NCBI RefSeq assembly: GCF_008040165.1
Contig: NZ_VRUR01000002.1
Coordinates: 992,001 to 1,056,000 of the forward strand
Origin: Flagellimonas hymeniacidonis
GTDB taxonomy: Bacteria; Bacteroidota; Bacteroidia; Flavobacteriales; Flavobacteriaceae
Reading direction: 5' to 3'
Length of the DNA: 64,000 nucleotides
The notes below the pieces were generated by a model that searched no databases, was not told where the DNA came from, and saw only the letters and a list, made by a program, of their open reading frames with translations. This document shows positions 35,886 to 45,004 of the stretch, one piece after another. Numbering within the stretch: the first letter of the stretch is position 1; the number at the start of each line of letters is the position of its first letter. Position numbers and translations under genes: made by a program.

Positions 35886-36887
35886 TTAATCTTTTACTAA
35901 AATGTTAAAATTCTTTACTTGATGTACGAAATGAGACCAAACAATGGATGTTGTTGAATAGTAATTTAATATAAAATTAGCTTTTTCCCTTTTTTTGTAA
36001 AGCTTTCTAAAGTTAGCATAAAAACTTAAATGTGCGCGCAGAATAGCTATACAATGACTAAACTTGAACTGAAAAATAAAACGGAGCGCCGCAATACCAT
36101 CCAACAGCAATCGCATAAAAATGATGAAGAGCGCCTTTTTTCTTGGTAAGTTTTTGGTAATGGAGTAGAGCGAATTTCTAAAATTAAGGAAAGTCTTTTT
36201 TGGATTCATGTTTTCTAGAGTGGAACCTCCCAAATGATACACCTTACTTTCCCCTACATAAAATACTTTGTGTCCGGCATTTTTGGCCCTCCAACAAAGA
36301 TCAATTTCTTCTTGATGGGCAAAATAGTCCTCATCAAACCCATTTAGCAATTTAAAAACATCACTTTTAATGAACATACATGCCCCTGTTGCCCAAAAAA
36401 CCTCTTTGATATCATCGTATTGGCCTTCGTCTTTTTCGAGAACTTGAAATATTCTCCCTCTACAAAAAGGATACCCTAATTTATCTATAAAACCGCCTGC
36501 CGCACCAGCATATTCAAAGTACTCTTTTCGTTTTAAATCCAAAATTTTGGGTTGGATGATTCCAGCATTTGGTAAGCTGTCAAAGGCGTTTAGAATAGGG
36601 TTTAACCAATTAGGTGTTACTTCAACATCTGAGTTCAACAGACAAAACACATCAGCCTCTATATGCTTTAACCCATCATTGTACCCTTTGGCAAATCCAC
36701 CATTTTCACTGTTTTCAACAATATTGATTTGCGGATAAGCATTTTTAACAAATGCTATGGAGTCATCTCCACTAGCATTGTCTACAAGATGTATACTTGC
36801 TCCACTTGAGTGGGCAATAACGGAGGGAAGAAATCTTTCTAGAAGCGCTTTTCCGTTCCAATTGAGTATGACTACGGCAACTTTCAA
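35886..36887 (-). CDS. Family 2 glycosyltransferase
   Basis: 333 residues. The GT-A fold begins 'VAVVILNWNGKALLERF', followed by 'HLVDNASGDDSIAF', the 'LLNSDVEVTPNW' acidic motif and 'EEIDLCWRAKNAG'. It resembles rhamnosyl/other transferases acting on cell-surface polysaccharide; the sugar cannot be told. The C-terminal part has a hydrophobic/basic helix (about 255-285). The start is TTG at 36887, because the family consistently begins just before 'VAVVILNWNG' and no ATG is available. It follows the HsdR_N-like gene by 12 nt, so they share a transcript. Confidence 0.87.
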   Translation of the reverse strand: MKVAVVILNWNGKALLERFLPSVIAHSSGASIHLVDNASGDDSIAFVKNAYPQINIVENSENGGFAKGYNDGLKHIEADVFCLLNSDVEVTPNWLNPILNAFDSLPNAGIIQPKILDLKRKEYFEYAGAAGGFIDKLGYPFCRGRIFQVLEKDEGQYDDIKEVFWATGACMFIKSDVFKLLNGFDEDYFAHQEEIDLCWRAKNAGHKVFYVGESKVYHLGGSTLENMNPKKTFLNFRNSLYSITKNLPRKKALFIIFMRLLLDGIAALRFIFQFKFSHCIAILRAHLSFYANFRKLYKKREKANFILNYYSTTSIVWSHFVHQVKNFNILVKD

Positions 36888-36899
36888 AACGGCAGCAAA

Positions 36900-37346
36900 T
36901 TAACGGCTAAAATCAGGAATTTCCTTCAAAAACCGATATTTTTCCTTTTCAATGTCGGTTTCGCAGTAAAAATGGTCAATTCCATTGGTAACCATAAGAT
37001 AATTGGATTTTAAAAGATAATTATATTGGGCAATCTGATCAAAGGTAGTTTGAGCAATCTTCACATCAGGTGCTTTGCACTCCACCAAAATTTGGATATT
37101 ACCATTGGGTTTAAAGACGACGATGTCATAGCGCTTTTTTAACTGGTTCACCACCAATTGTTTCTCCACATTGATAAGACTTTTTGGGTATTTTTTAGTT
37201 TCCAATAGAAAATGGATAGTATGTTGGCGTACCCATTCTTCAGGCTGAAGTAACACAAATTTTTTCCGGATTACGTCAAAAATATGGAGCCTATTTTCGC
37301 TACTTTTGATTCTAAAGGAATATTTGGGAAAGTTCAATGGTTGCAT
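36900..37346 (-). CDS. Small PD-(D/E)xK protein with HsdR N-terminal-like domain
   Basis: 148 residues matching the N-terminal nuclease-like domain of type I restriction subunits (HsdR_N family). The nuclease core can be seen: 'RYDIVVFKPNG' (acidic residue) and 'ILVECKAPDV' (ExK). No HsdM, HsdS or helicase gene is nearby, so this is not a restriction system; such stand-alone proteins are common near holA in Bacteroidota. Start ATG at 37346; the divergent holA start is only 26 nt away, so their promoters must lie inside each other's coding sequence. Confidence 0.75.
   Translation of the reverse strand: MQPLNFPKYSFRIKSSENRLHIFDVIRKKFVLLQPEEWVRQHTIHFLLETKKYPKSLINVEKQLVVNQLKKRYDIVVFKPNGNIQILVECKAPDVKIAQTTFDQIAQYNYLLKSNYLMVTNGIDHFYCETDIEKEKYRFLKEIPDFSR
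37301..37308 (+). promoter_or_regulatory. Candidate promoter -7 element for holA
   Basis: TACTTTTG, a perfect TAnnTTTG on the plus strand, lies 64 nt before the holA ATG and inside the start of the divergent HsdR_N-like gene. No TTG box at the expected distance was found. Confidence 0.3.
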
Positions 37347-37372
37347 TGGACAAATTTGATGATTTTTTCTGA

Positions 37373-38374
37373 ATGGATAGAATAAAGGAAATAGTTGCTA
37401 GTATAAATGAGGGAAACCCGAAACCAGTATATTTTTTAATGGGGGACGAGCCCTATTACATCGATAAAATCTCAAAATATATTGCTGATAATATCTTGAC
37501 AGAGGATGAAAAGGGGTTTAACCAAATGGTGCTCTATGGTAAGGAAACAAGCGTTGATGAAGTGGTGTCCAACGCTAAGCGATTCCCAATGATGGCTGAA
37601 CATCAAGTGGTTATTGTAAAAGAAGCGCAACATCTTTCCAGAAATATAGAAAGCTTTACCGCCTATGTAGAAAATCCGCAGCCATCTACCATCCTTGTTA
37701 TTTGTTATAAGTATAAGAAGCTTGACAAGCGTAAGAAGTTGTATAAGGCCATACAAAAGTCTGGCGAACTTTTTGAAAGCAAGAAACTATATGAAAATCA
37801 AGTTTCTGAGTGGATACGAAGAACGCTCAGTGGGAAAAAATATAAAATATCGCCCAAAGCTTGTATGCTATTAGTAGAGTTTTTGGGTACGGATTTAAGC
37901 AAAATTGGCAACGAACTCGACAAACTAACTTTGGTGATTCCGTCATCTGTTGAAATAACACCTGATTTAATTGAAGAGCATATCGGTATTAGTAAGGACT
38001 TCAATAATTTTGAGCTAAAAAAGGCAATAGGCGAAAGGAATATTGGCAAGATTACACGTATTGTTGATTATTTTGCTCAAAACCCAAAGGATAACCCATT
38101 TGTAGTCACTATTACTCTTTTAAATACTTTTTTCACCCAACTGCTTCAATATCATGGACTCCAAGACCATTCCCCTGGAAATGTGGCAAAGGTGTTAGGG
38201 GTTAACCCGTATTTTGTAAATGAATATACCGTTGCTGCAAAAAATTACCCAATGAAAAAGGTGAGCAAGATTATTTCAAGCTTACGAAAATTGGACCTTA
38301 AGGGTAAGGGGGTAGGAGCAAATAACTTAGCGCAAGCTGATCTTTTAAAAGAGCTTGTTACTGAGATTGTTTGA
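37373..38374 (+). CDS. holA: DNA polymerase III delta subunit
   Basis: Clamp-loader subunit that opens the beta clamp. 333 residues with 'VYFLMGDEPYYIDKI' at the start (degenerate P-loop region of delta), 'VVIVKEAQHLS', the central 'CYKYKKLDKRKKLYKAI', and the C-terminal helical collar 'LLNTFFTQLLQYHGL'. Length and order fit HolA. It is single, with the DoxX gene convergent 3 nt downstream. Confidence 0.85.
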   Translation: MDRIKEIVASINEGNPKPVYFLMGDEPYYIDKISKYIADNILTEDEKGFNQMVLYGKETSVDEVVSNAKRFPMMAEHQVVIVKEAQHLSRNIESFTAYVENPQPSTILVICYKYKKLDKRKKLYKAIQKSGELFESKKLYENQVSEWIRRTLSGKKYKISPKACMLLVEFLGTDLSKIGNELDKLTLVIPSSVEITPDLIEEHIGISKDFNNFELKKAIGERNIGKITRIVDYFAQNPKDNPFVVTITLLNTFFTQLLQYHGLQDHSPGNVAKVLGVNPYFVNEYTVAAKNYPMKKVSKIISSLRKLDLKGKGVGANNLAQADLLKELVTEIV

Positions 38375-38377
38375 AAA

Positions 38378-38755
38378 CTATTTTCTATCCACGCTGTATT
38401 TGCCGGGACCTAAAAGAAAGACTACAATAAAAATGGTGGCGTAAAGTAGTGCGAGCTCCTTTTTACCAAAAGGATCAGCACCATGATAAACCAAACCAGC
38501 CACCAGCATTGTAATCACAGTAGGAATAGCAGCCCACCTTGTTTTAAAACCAATGATTAATAGGATAGGGCAAATAAACTCACCAATTACGGTTAGAAAT
38601 AAGCTTGGAGCTTGTCCTATACCAAGTGGATTAACAAATTCGGTGTTACCACTGATTAATTTCTGAAATTTGGGTAAACCATGGGTTAGCATAAATGCAG
38701 CAGGAACAATCCTTAAAAGGGCAAGACCTAAATGGATTAAGATATTATTTTTCAT
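38378..38755 (-). CDS. DoxX family membrane protein
   Basis: 125 residues with four predicted membrane helices. Family marks: 'LLRIVPAAFMLTHGLPKF' at the start, 'FICPILLIIGFKTRWAAI' and 'YHGADPFGKKELALLY'. Members are integral membrane proteins linked to redox and oxidative-stress proteins in some bacteria; the role here is unknown. Convergent with holA; 126 nt before it separate it from the E1 gene. Confidence 0.82.
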   Translation of the reverse strand: MKNNILIHLGLALLRIVPAAFMLTHGLPKFQKLISGNTEFVNPLGIGQAPSLFLTVIGEFICPILLIIGFKTRWAAIPTVITMLVAGLVYHGADPFGKKELALLYATIFIVVFLLGPGKYSVDRK

Positions 38756-38881
38756 TCAAGGGGAATTTTATTTTCGTGAAAGTATAAATAATGTATTATA
38801 TGATTGCAACAATAGTTTGCAAAAATGAAATTTCGGTGAGATTGATTGTACAGTGATTCTCATTTCAAAAGATGCCTGAAA

Positions 38882-41293
38882 CTACCTCAATTTTGGAAAT
38901 GAACCAGGGTCCGCTTCACGCATAATTTCATAGACTTTTTCGAAAACATCCTCGGCATTGGGTTTTGAAAAATAATCTCCATCTGAGGCATACGCGGGGC
39001 GATGGGCCTTGGCGGTAAGTGTTTGCGGTGCACTATCTAAATATTGATACCCTCCTTGTTTTTCTATAATTTCTTGCATTAAGTATGCAGAGCACCCACC
39101 TGGGACATCCTCATCTATAATCAAGAGTCTGTTGGTCTTTTTTAGACTTTTTAACAGGTCATGCTTTAAGTCAAAAGGTAAAAGGGACTGCGCATCTATT
39201 ACCTCGGCATCGATACCCACTTCAACCAGCTCATGAGCCACTTTTTCTACAATTCTTAGGGTAGATCCATAGGAGAGCAAGGTAATATCTTTGCCCTCTT
39301 TCAGGGTTTCAACCACTCCAATAGGTGTACAGAACTCTCCTAAATTGGATGGTTTTTTTTCTTTTAAGCGATAACCATTTAAACTTTCTATTACCAGTGC
39401 CGGTTCATCACTTTTCATTAAAGTATTGTAAAACCCTGCTGCCTGAGTCATATTTCTAGGGACTAAAATATACATTCCACGAAGTAGATGTATTAAGCCA
39501 CCCATTGGTGATCCTGAATGCCATATTCCTTCCAACCTGTGTCCACGAGTTCTAACAATTAGTGGAGCCTTTTGCTTACCAACAGTGCGGTACAAGAGCG
39601 TAGCCAAATCATCACTTAAGGTTTGTAAACCATAGAGGATGTAATCCAAATATTGAATTTCCGCAATGGGTCTTAATCCTCGTAGCGCAAGCCCAATTCC
39701 CTGACCTATAATCGTAGTCTCCCTAATTCCTGTATCAGAAATCCGTAAGGAACCATACTTTTTCTGCAACCCTTCCAAACCTTGATTTACATCACCAATG
39801 TTACCCGTATCCTCGCCAAAAACCATAGCTTCTGGGTACTTTTCGAAAAGTGCATCAAAATTATCCCTAAGGATTACCCTTCCATCAACCTCTTCTATAG
39901 TATCTGCGTAAAAAGGTTCCAAAGACTCAAGCTTTGTAGCATTGGTAGGGAGTTCGCTGTAGAGATGAGAACTGTACTTTGGATATGTGGTATCTAAAAA
40001 TGCCGCAATCCATTTTTGTAGTTCTTGTTTTTCCTGAGTTGTCTCTCCCAATAGGTATCGTAGTGCAGTTCTTGCCTTTGATGCCAAATCCTTTTTTAAG
40101 GGCTCTTCAATGGCAATAAGGTCATTTTTTACTTTTGATATAAATGTACGGTTCGGGCTTTTAGATGCCGCTCCTTCAAGGAGGCTTACAAGCTGCTTTT
40201 TTGCATCTATATGTGGTTTTAAAAACTCTGCCCAAGCCTCTTTTTTAGCCGCTCTAACTTTCTGTTTTATTTCTCTTTCAAGATTTTTTAGTTCTTGTTC
40301 CGTTGAAATGCCATTTTCAATGACCCATTCCCTAAAACGTTTGTTACAATCATTGTCACGCTCCCATTCTAAACGCTCTTCAGATTTATACCGTTCATGA
40401 GACCCTGATGTGGAGTGTCCTTGTGGTTGCGTAAGTTCGGTGACGTGTATTAATACCGGAATATGGTTTTCCCTTGCAATATCCGAAGCATTCTCAAAGG
40501 CATGAATAAGAGCAGTGTAGTCCCATCCCTTAACTTTTAATATTTCGTAACCATCATTGTCTTCATCTCGTTGAAGGCCCTTTAAGACCTCAGAGATATC
40601 ACCTTTAGTCGTATGAAATTCCGCAGGAACTGAAATGCCATACGCATCATCCCAAACACACATGACCATAGGCACTTGCATAACCCCGGCAGCATTAAGC
40701 GTCTCGAAAAAATGTCCTTCACTAGTACTTGCGTTTCCAATAGTACCCCAAGCAACCTCGTTTCCATTATCAGAGAAGTTCGTTTGGCCTAATCCGTCAA
40801 GGTTTCTATATATTTTGGATGCTTGTGCCAAGCCCAACAAACGTGGCATTTGACCAGCAGTACACGAAATATCAGCGCTGCTATTTTTCTGTTTCGTTAG
40901 GTTTTTCCATGTACCATCCTCATTAAGGCTATGGGTTACAAAATGACCTCCCATTTGTCTCCCGGCACTCATGGGTTCTTTTTCTATATCAGTGGTAGCG
41001 TAAAGCCCATGAAAAAATTCCTTAGGACCCATAAGGTCCAAAGCCATCATAAAGGTTTGATCGCGATAATAACCGCTTCTAAAATCTCCATCTTGAAAAG
41101 CACGGGCCATGGCAAGTTGTGGAAGTTCCTTACCATCTCCAAAGATTCCGAATTTGGCTTTACCAGACAATACCTCTCGTCTTCCTAGGAGACTACATTC
41201 CCTACTGGTTACTGCAACTTCATAGTCTTTAAGGATTTGTGATTGAAAATCATTAAATGAAATGTCGTTACTTGTATGGGAATCTGGCTTCAT
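38882..41293 (-). CDS. Fused 2-oxoacid dehydrogenase E1 (alpha plus beta)
   Basis: Thiamine-diphosphate decarboxylase component, of branched-chain 2-oxoacid dehydrogenase type, in one 803-residue chain. About 1-440 is the alpha half (pyrophosphate/Mg side: 'GNASTSEG' with Asn187 and 'VWDDAYGISV' with Asp215-Asp216), about 480-800 the beta half ('VFGEDTGNIGDVNQG', 'RIVEKVAHELVEVGIDAE'). I use the ATG at 41293; the extra TTG four codons upstream is unnecessary. In canonical E1 the motifs are GDG/GEG and NN; here the acidic and amide residues are swapped. Fused E1 proteins are usual in Bacteroidota; the E2/E3 genes are elsewhere. Confidence 0.88.
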   Translation of the reverse strand: MKPDSHTSNDISFNDFQSQILKDYEVAVTSRECSLLGRREVLSGKAKFGIFGDGKELPQLAMARAFQDGDFRSGYYRDQTFMMALDLMGPKEFFHGLYATTDIEKEPMSAGRQMGGHFVTHSLNEDGTWKNLTKQKNSSADISCTAGQMPRLLGLAQASKIYRNLDGLGQTNFSDNGNEVAWGTIGNASTSEGHFFETLNAAGVMQVPMVMCVWDDAYGISVPAEFHTTKGDISEVLKGLQRDEDNDGYEILKVKGWDYTALIHAFENASDIARENHIPVLIHVTELTQPQGHSTSGSHERYKSEERLEWERDNDCNKRFREWVIENGISTEQELKNLEREIKQKVRAAKKEAWAEFLKPHIDAKKQLVSLLEGAASKSPNRTFISKVKNDLIAIEEPLKKDLASKARTALRYLLGETTQEKQELQKWIAAFLDTTYPKYSSHLYSELPTNATKLESLEPFYADTIEEVDGRVILRDNFDALFEKYPEAMVFGEDTGNIGDVNQGLEGLQKKYGSLRISDTGIRETTIIGQGIGLALRGLRPIAEIQYLDYILYGLQTLSDDLATLLYRTVGKQKAPLIVRTRGHRLEGIWHSGSPMGGLIHLLRGMYILVPRNMTQAAGFYNTLMKSDEPALVIESLNGYRLKEKKPSNLGEFCTPIGVVETLKEGKDITLLSYGSTLRIVEKVAHELVEVGIDAEVIDAQSLLPFDLKHDLLKSLKKTNRLLIIDEDVPGGCSAYLMQEIIEKQGGYQYLDSAPQTLTAKAHRPAYASDGDYFSKPNAEDVFEKVYEIMREADPGSFPKLR

Positions 41294-41312
41294 AAACGGT
41301 TGCAAATTTCTG

Positions 41313-41343
41313 CAAATTTACAAAAATAAGGACGAAAAAGCAA
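41313..41343 (-). promoter_or_regulatory. Candidate promoter for the fused E1 gene
   Basis: On the minus strand TTG (41343-41341), a 20-nt spacer, then TAAATTTG (41320-41313), a perfect -7 element, 19 nt before the ATG at 41293. A second overlapping TATTTTTG (41328-41321) could also serve. Confidence 0.5.
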
Positions 41344-41451
41344 TGGGTCACCCTGTTAATAAAGTAACAATTTTGCAAAAAATATTTATAAAAATGAAGA
41401 ATTATTTAATTCGAACTATATGAAAAGCTGTTTTATTGAGAATATATCAAA

Positions 41452-44292
41452 CTAAAACCATTTTCTGGTAAAAAGGCGTATTAACGTTTTTGGACTCAAT
41501 GTTACTACAAATCGAATACGTTCGCCATAATTAGGCTGGGCGATTTCATATCCATTATTGGAGTATACCGGGAAGTATAGTTCGAAGAAATCCGTGACGA
41601 AATTTAAACGCACTCCAGAATCGTATTTAAACCTTGCATTTTCACCACGATTTTTAATAGCACCGATATCACCATATAATTCGATCCACTGCCATACGTT
41701 AAAGCTAAGATTGCCGGTTACAATCCAATCGTTTCCGAAGCGATCATCAAAAATAGACTTAAAACCACCTTCCGATAGAATGAACTGCTGACTGGTAAGG
41801 CCTGAGGCATTTTGAGACCTGTTCAAATAGTTTAGATCAAAAAGATAATCTGTGGGACGGTCCAATGCAAAGCTAAAAAAGTCGGAGTCGGTGGCATTGC
41901 TGATAAATTTTCCTGCATAGAGCCTTAGATTCAATTGCCGGTTATTATCGAACAGGGTCCGTTGTTCCCATTCGAAGGACAGTTTTGAAAAATTTCCTGA
42001 CACTTGACCATCGAGTACCCAAGATCTGTACCTGAGAATATTATTGTCAACATCACCATAACGAACATTGAATACGCTAAAATCAGGCTCCGTATCAATT
42101 TGATCAATAATACCTTCATCAATGTTTCTGAATACATTTCTAAGTCTTACGAATAAGAATTGTCTGCGATTTGAAATGAAATCATTGGGTCGCCAAATAA
42201 AATTGACGGCCGGGGTAATTGTTGTAAATCGAGAATTTATGTCAAAAAAGGCACTGCTGGCACTCATGGTATAATTGATGGAGTTCAATTTGCCCTTATC
42301 GAAAAAATCACGTATTCTAAAACCAACACTTCCTACTAAGGATTTTTCTTTCATCGAATATCTTGGTTTGATATCAAAAGAGAAAGGTTGATTGATAATT
42401 GGTCTATTGTTCAAGCTGATACCGGCAGAAAGGCCATTATTGACATCAAACTTAAATTCGGGCACATAAAACAATTGATTGTAATATGGATTCTCAATAT
42501 CCTTTAAAAAACGAAGCTGCAATTTTTTATTACTGGAGAAAAAACCATTTAGACTTTTCCAGTTATTTCTCTGGTTTACTTCGGGAATCTTTTTATCGTA
42601 ATTTAAAACCAATCTGGTTTCATTATTTCTTGGTATCGTAAACGTACGTGAAGTATCAATATCTTTAAACCAATACTTCGATACCACTGAATCTTTTTGA
42701 AGTCCAAATAGGGATATTGGAACATTAGAACCGGTTCTATTTTTAATAGTAAATGAAATGGAATCTTCAGTCTTGGTTACTTTCCTTATTTTAAAATCGA
42801 TGTTGGTTCTAAGTGCAACATATTCATCAAAAAACCAACTAATATCTTTTGTCGACTTTTTTCTCAACATCGTCTCTAGCGTTTTGGCCTTTAGATTAGG
42901 GTGTAGCTTAAACTGGTCATAGAACTCCAGAATGGTACTGTCAATTTTGTCATAACCAATGTACTCGCCCAAGTATGCCATGCCCAGACCGGCCTTGTAA
43001 CTATTTGCTATTCTTTGATTGAATCGTGTTAGGGAATCGCTAGGTGTAGCTAATGCCTGATGGTCATTTCTTCGCACAGATAACATCTGTAACAGGTAGT
43101 ACTGTTCGTTGAAGTCGGTTTTGGCGAGGTTATAAGAGCGAAAACCCCATAAGCGTGATAGTTTTCCTGTAAGTTTTTGATCAGGGTAATACTCGTCAAC
43201 ATATTTGATCAACAAATAATAAACAATACCATCCATAACCCATTTTTCCTTGCGCTCATCTAAAAACAATGTTTCTTTTAGGATGCTGTTTAGGGCCGTT
43301 TTAAGGAACTTCATTTCAAACTGAAACTGTTCTCTATAGGGTCGTATAAAATTCGGTAACTGATTGATTCCATATAGCGGGCTTCTGTTATAATCCACTT
43401 CAGCCACCAAAAGGTTTTTATGTGGGTATTCTCCCAAATTGTCTCTGATGAACTTAGCAATTTTATTTATCGAGATTCCTTGGGAGATTTCATCATACTT
43501 GGAAGTTTCGATATCGGAAGTAACGGTTAAATAATTTGTTATGTGTGTAGTGAAATCCTTTAAGGGTGTGAGCAGGATTTGGCTGTTTTTTTGTTGTTTT
43601 CCAATTAAATGTGCTTCGTTTCCAATTGAAAAATCAGTATTTGAATTCACTTCGAAGTTAGTAGCCAAATGCAATCCTTTGGGATAAGTGATACGTATTT
43701 CAGTATTTGTGACATCGGTAATTTGATCGTTCAAATCTTTATTGGAGTATAGATGCCATTTATCATCAAAAACGGCTGGTGTAAGATACCAATCACGTAA
43801 ATAATAACCTCTTCTGTAACCGTGACCATAATCCGTATATCGGCTACTTGGCAAATCAACTTGATAAGTTAAAAAGAGTTCTGCTGATGCTCCGGGTTCC
43901 AGGGGTTTGTTGAGCATTACCTTGATGATGTCAATAGCTCTAGTTCTTTCCCATTTTACTCCTCTATAGTCACTATCGACAATGCTTGTTATCCTGGTAA
44001 ACCCTCTATTTTTATCATTTGCAAGATGGAGACTCTTGTTGAACTCTTCACCAAACTTTTTTGCCAAAGCCGTTTTTTTACTGGAATATGCATGGTTCCA
44101 ATCATTGAAATAAAGGGTGAGAAGGCCACGGTTAGAGTCATTAACATAAGTAAACTTCTGTCTTATCTCAATTTGCTTCGTAGTTCCATTAAGCGTAGCA
44201 CTTATTTCATTTTTATGCTGACCATAAGCGATTAAGCCCAGCAAGAAAAGAGGTGTAAGTAAAATTCGCCTAAATGAAAGAATGCTAATCAA
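41452..44292 (-). CDS. Catalytically dead M1-peptidase-like domain fused to an outer-membrane beta-barrel
   Basis: 946 residues. Signal peptide (ends 'LIAYGQ'), an M1-like N-terminal beta domain (about 25-240, 'VKVMLNKPLEPGASAELFLTY'-type stretch), an M1-like helical domain (about 260-500) in which HExxH appears as F325-E326-M-K-F329 and the distal Glu as Asp354 in 'WVMDGIVYYLL', so the zinc ligands are gone. Residues about 610-946 alternate in strand-like fashion and end in 'FTRKWF', the terminal aromatic typical of outer-membrane barrels. The start is TTG at 44292; a stop lies two codons upstream and the next Met is far inside. It follows the LOG gene by 10 nt. Confidence 0.7.
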   Translation of the reverse strand: MISILSFRRILLTPLFLLGLIAYGQHKNEISATLNGTTKQIEIRQKFTYVNDSNRGLLTLYFNDWNHAYSSKKTALAKKFGEEFNKSLHLANDKNRGFTRITSIVDSDYRGVKWERTRAIDIIKVMLNKPLEPGASAELFLTYQVDLPSSRYTDYGHGYRRGYYLRDWYLTPAVFDDKWHLYSNKDLNDQITDVTNTEIRITYPKGLHLATNFEVNSNTDFSIGNEAHLIGKQQKNSQILLTPLKDFTTHITNYLTVTSDIETSKYDEISQGISINKIAKFIRDNLGEYPHKNLLVAEVDYNRSPLYGINQLPNFIRPYREQFQFEMKFLKTALNSILKETLFLDERKEKWVMDGIVYYLLIKYVDEYYPDQKLTGKLSRLWGFRSYNLAKTDFNEQYYLLQMLSVRRNDHQALATPSDSLTRFNQRIANSYKAGLGMAYLGEYIGYDKIDSTILEFYDQFKLHPNLKAKTLETMLRKKSTKDISWFFDEYVALRTNIDFKIRKVTKTEDSISFTIKNRTGSNVPISLFGLQKDSVVSKYWFKDIDTSRTFTIPRNNETRLVLNYDKKIPEVNQRNNWKSLNGFFSSNKKLQLRFLKDIENPYYNQLFYVPEFKFDVNNGLSAGISLNNRPIINQPFSFDIKPRYSMKEKSLVGSVGFRIRDFFDKGKLNSINYTMSASSAFFDINSRFTTITPAVNFIWRPNDFISNRRQFLFVRLRNVFRNIDEGIIDQIDTEPDFSVFNVRYGDVDNNILRYRSWVLDGQVSGNFSKLSFEWEQRTLFDNNRQLNLRLYAGKFISNATDSDFFSFALDRPTDYLFDLNYLNRSQNASGLTSQQFILSEGGFKSIFDDRFGNDWIVTGNLSFNVWQWIELYGDIGAIKNRGENARFKYDSGVRLNFVTDFFELYFPVYSNNGYEIAQPNYGERIRFVVTLSPKTLIRLFTRKWF

Positions 44293-44302
44293 GGTCAGTG
44301 GG

Positions 44303-44989
44303 TTAGAAATTCGGGCTTAAGTCACGGCCTTTGTAAAAGGCATCAATAATGTGAACCACTTCATCTTCAGTATCTACTATTTTTATAAGATCTAGATCCT
44401 TGGGGCTGATATTACCGGCTGCTAACATAGTATCTTTAATCCAGTCAATAAGTCCACTCCAAAACTCGGTCCCCACGAGTATAATTGGGAACGTATGTAT
44501 TTTGTTGGTTTGTATTAGCGTAATCGCTTCAAAAAGTTCATCCAAGGTTCCAAACCCTCCGGGCATGACCACGAATCCTTGGGAGTATTTAACAAACATG
44601 ACCTTTCGTACAAAGAAATAGTCGAAATCCAAGCTTTTATCCCTGTCTATATATGGATTGTCATGCTGCTCAAATGGAAGCTCAATATTAAGTCCAACGG
44701 AAGTACCTCCTGCTAAATGCGCTCCTTTATTTCCTGCTTCCATAATTCCAGGGCCACCTCCTGTAATAATTCCATAACCTGCATCTGCTACACTTTTAGC
44801 CACTTTAACGGCAAGTTCATAATAAGGCTCACCGGGTTTTATACGAGCTGAACCAAAAATGGAAACGCATGGTCCAATAGCACTCATTTTTTCGAAGCCA
44901 CTAACAAATTCTCCCATGATTTTGAATATGGCCCAGGAGTCATTTGTTTTTATTTCATTCCATCCTTTGTGATGTTGTTCTTTCCGCAT
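44303..44989 (-). CDS. LOG family (TIGR00730) nucleotide phosphoribohydrolase-like protein
   Basis: 228 residues with a Rossmann fold: 'SIFGSARIKPGEPYYELA', 'GGGPGIMEAGNKGAHLAGG', and the 'PGGFGTLDELFEA' motif (PGGxGTxxE) that marks cytokinin-riboside 5'-monophosphate phosphoribohydrolases and related nucleotide hydrolases. The substrate is probably a purine nucleoside monophosphate. It lies between uvrA (15 nt upstream) and the pseudo-peptidase (10 nt downstream), so all three are one operon. Confidence 0.88.
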   Translation of the reverse strand: MRKEQHHKGWNEIKTNDSWAIFKIMGEFVSGFEKMSAIGPCVSIFGSARIKPGEPYYELAVKVAKSVADAGYGIITGGGPGIMEAGNKGAHLAGGTSVGLNIELPFEQHDNPYIDRDKSLDFDYFFVRKVMFVKYSQGFVVMPGGFGTLDELFEAITLIQTNKIHTFPIILVGTEFWSGLIDWIKDTMLAAGNISPKDLDLIKIVDTEDEVVHIIDAFYKGRDLSPNF

Positions 44990-45004
44990 GTGTGTACTTT
45001 TTTA

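Noticed and set aside
36900..37346. Possible type I restriction system
   Set aside because: Only an HsdR N-terminal-like domain is present; no HsdM, HsdS or helicase part near it.
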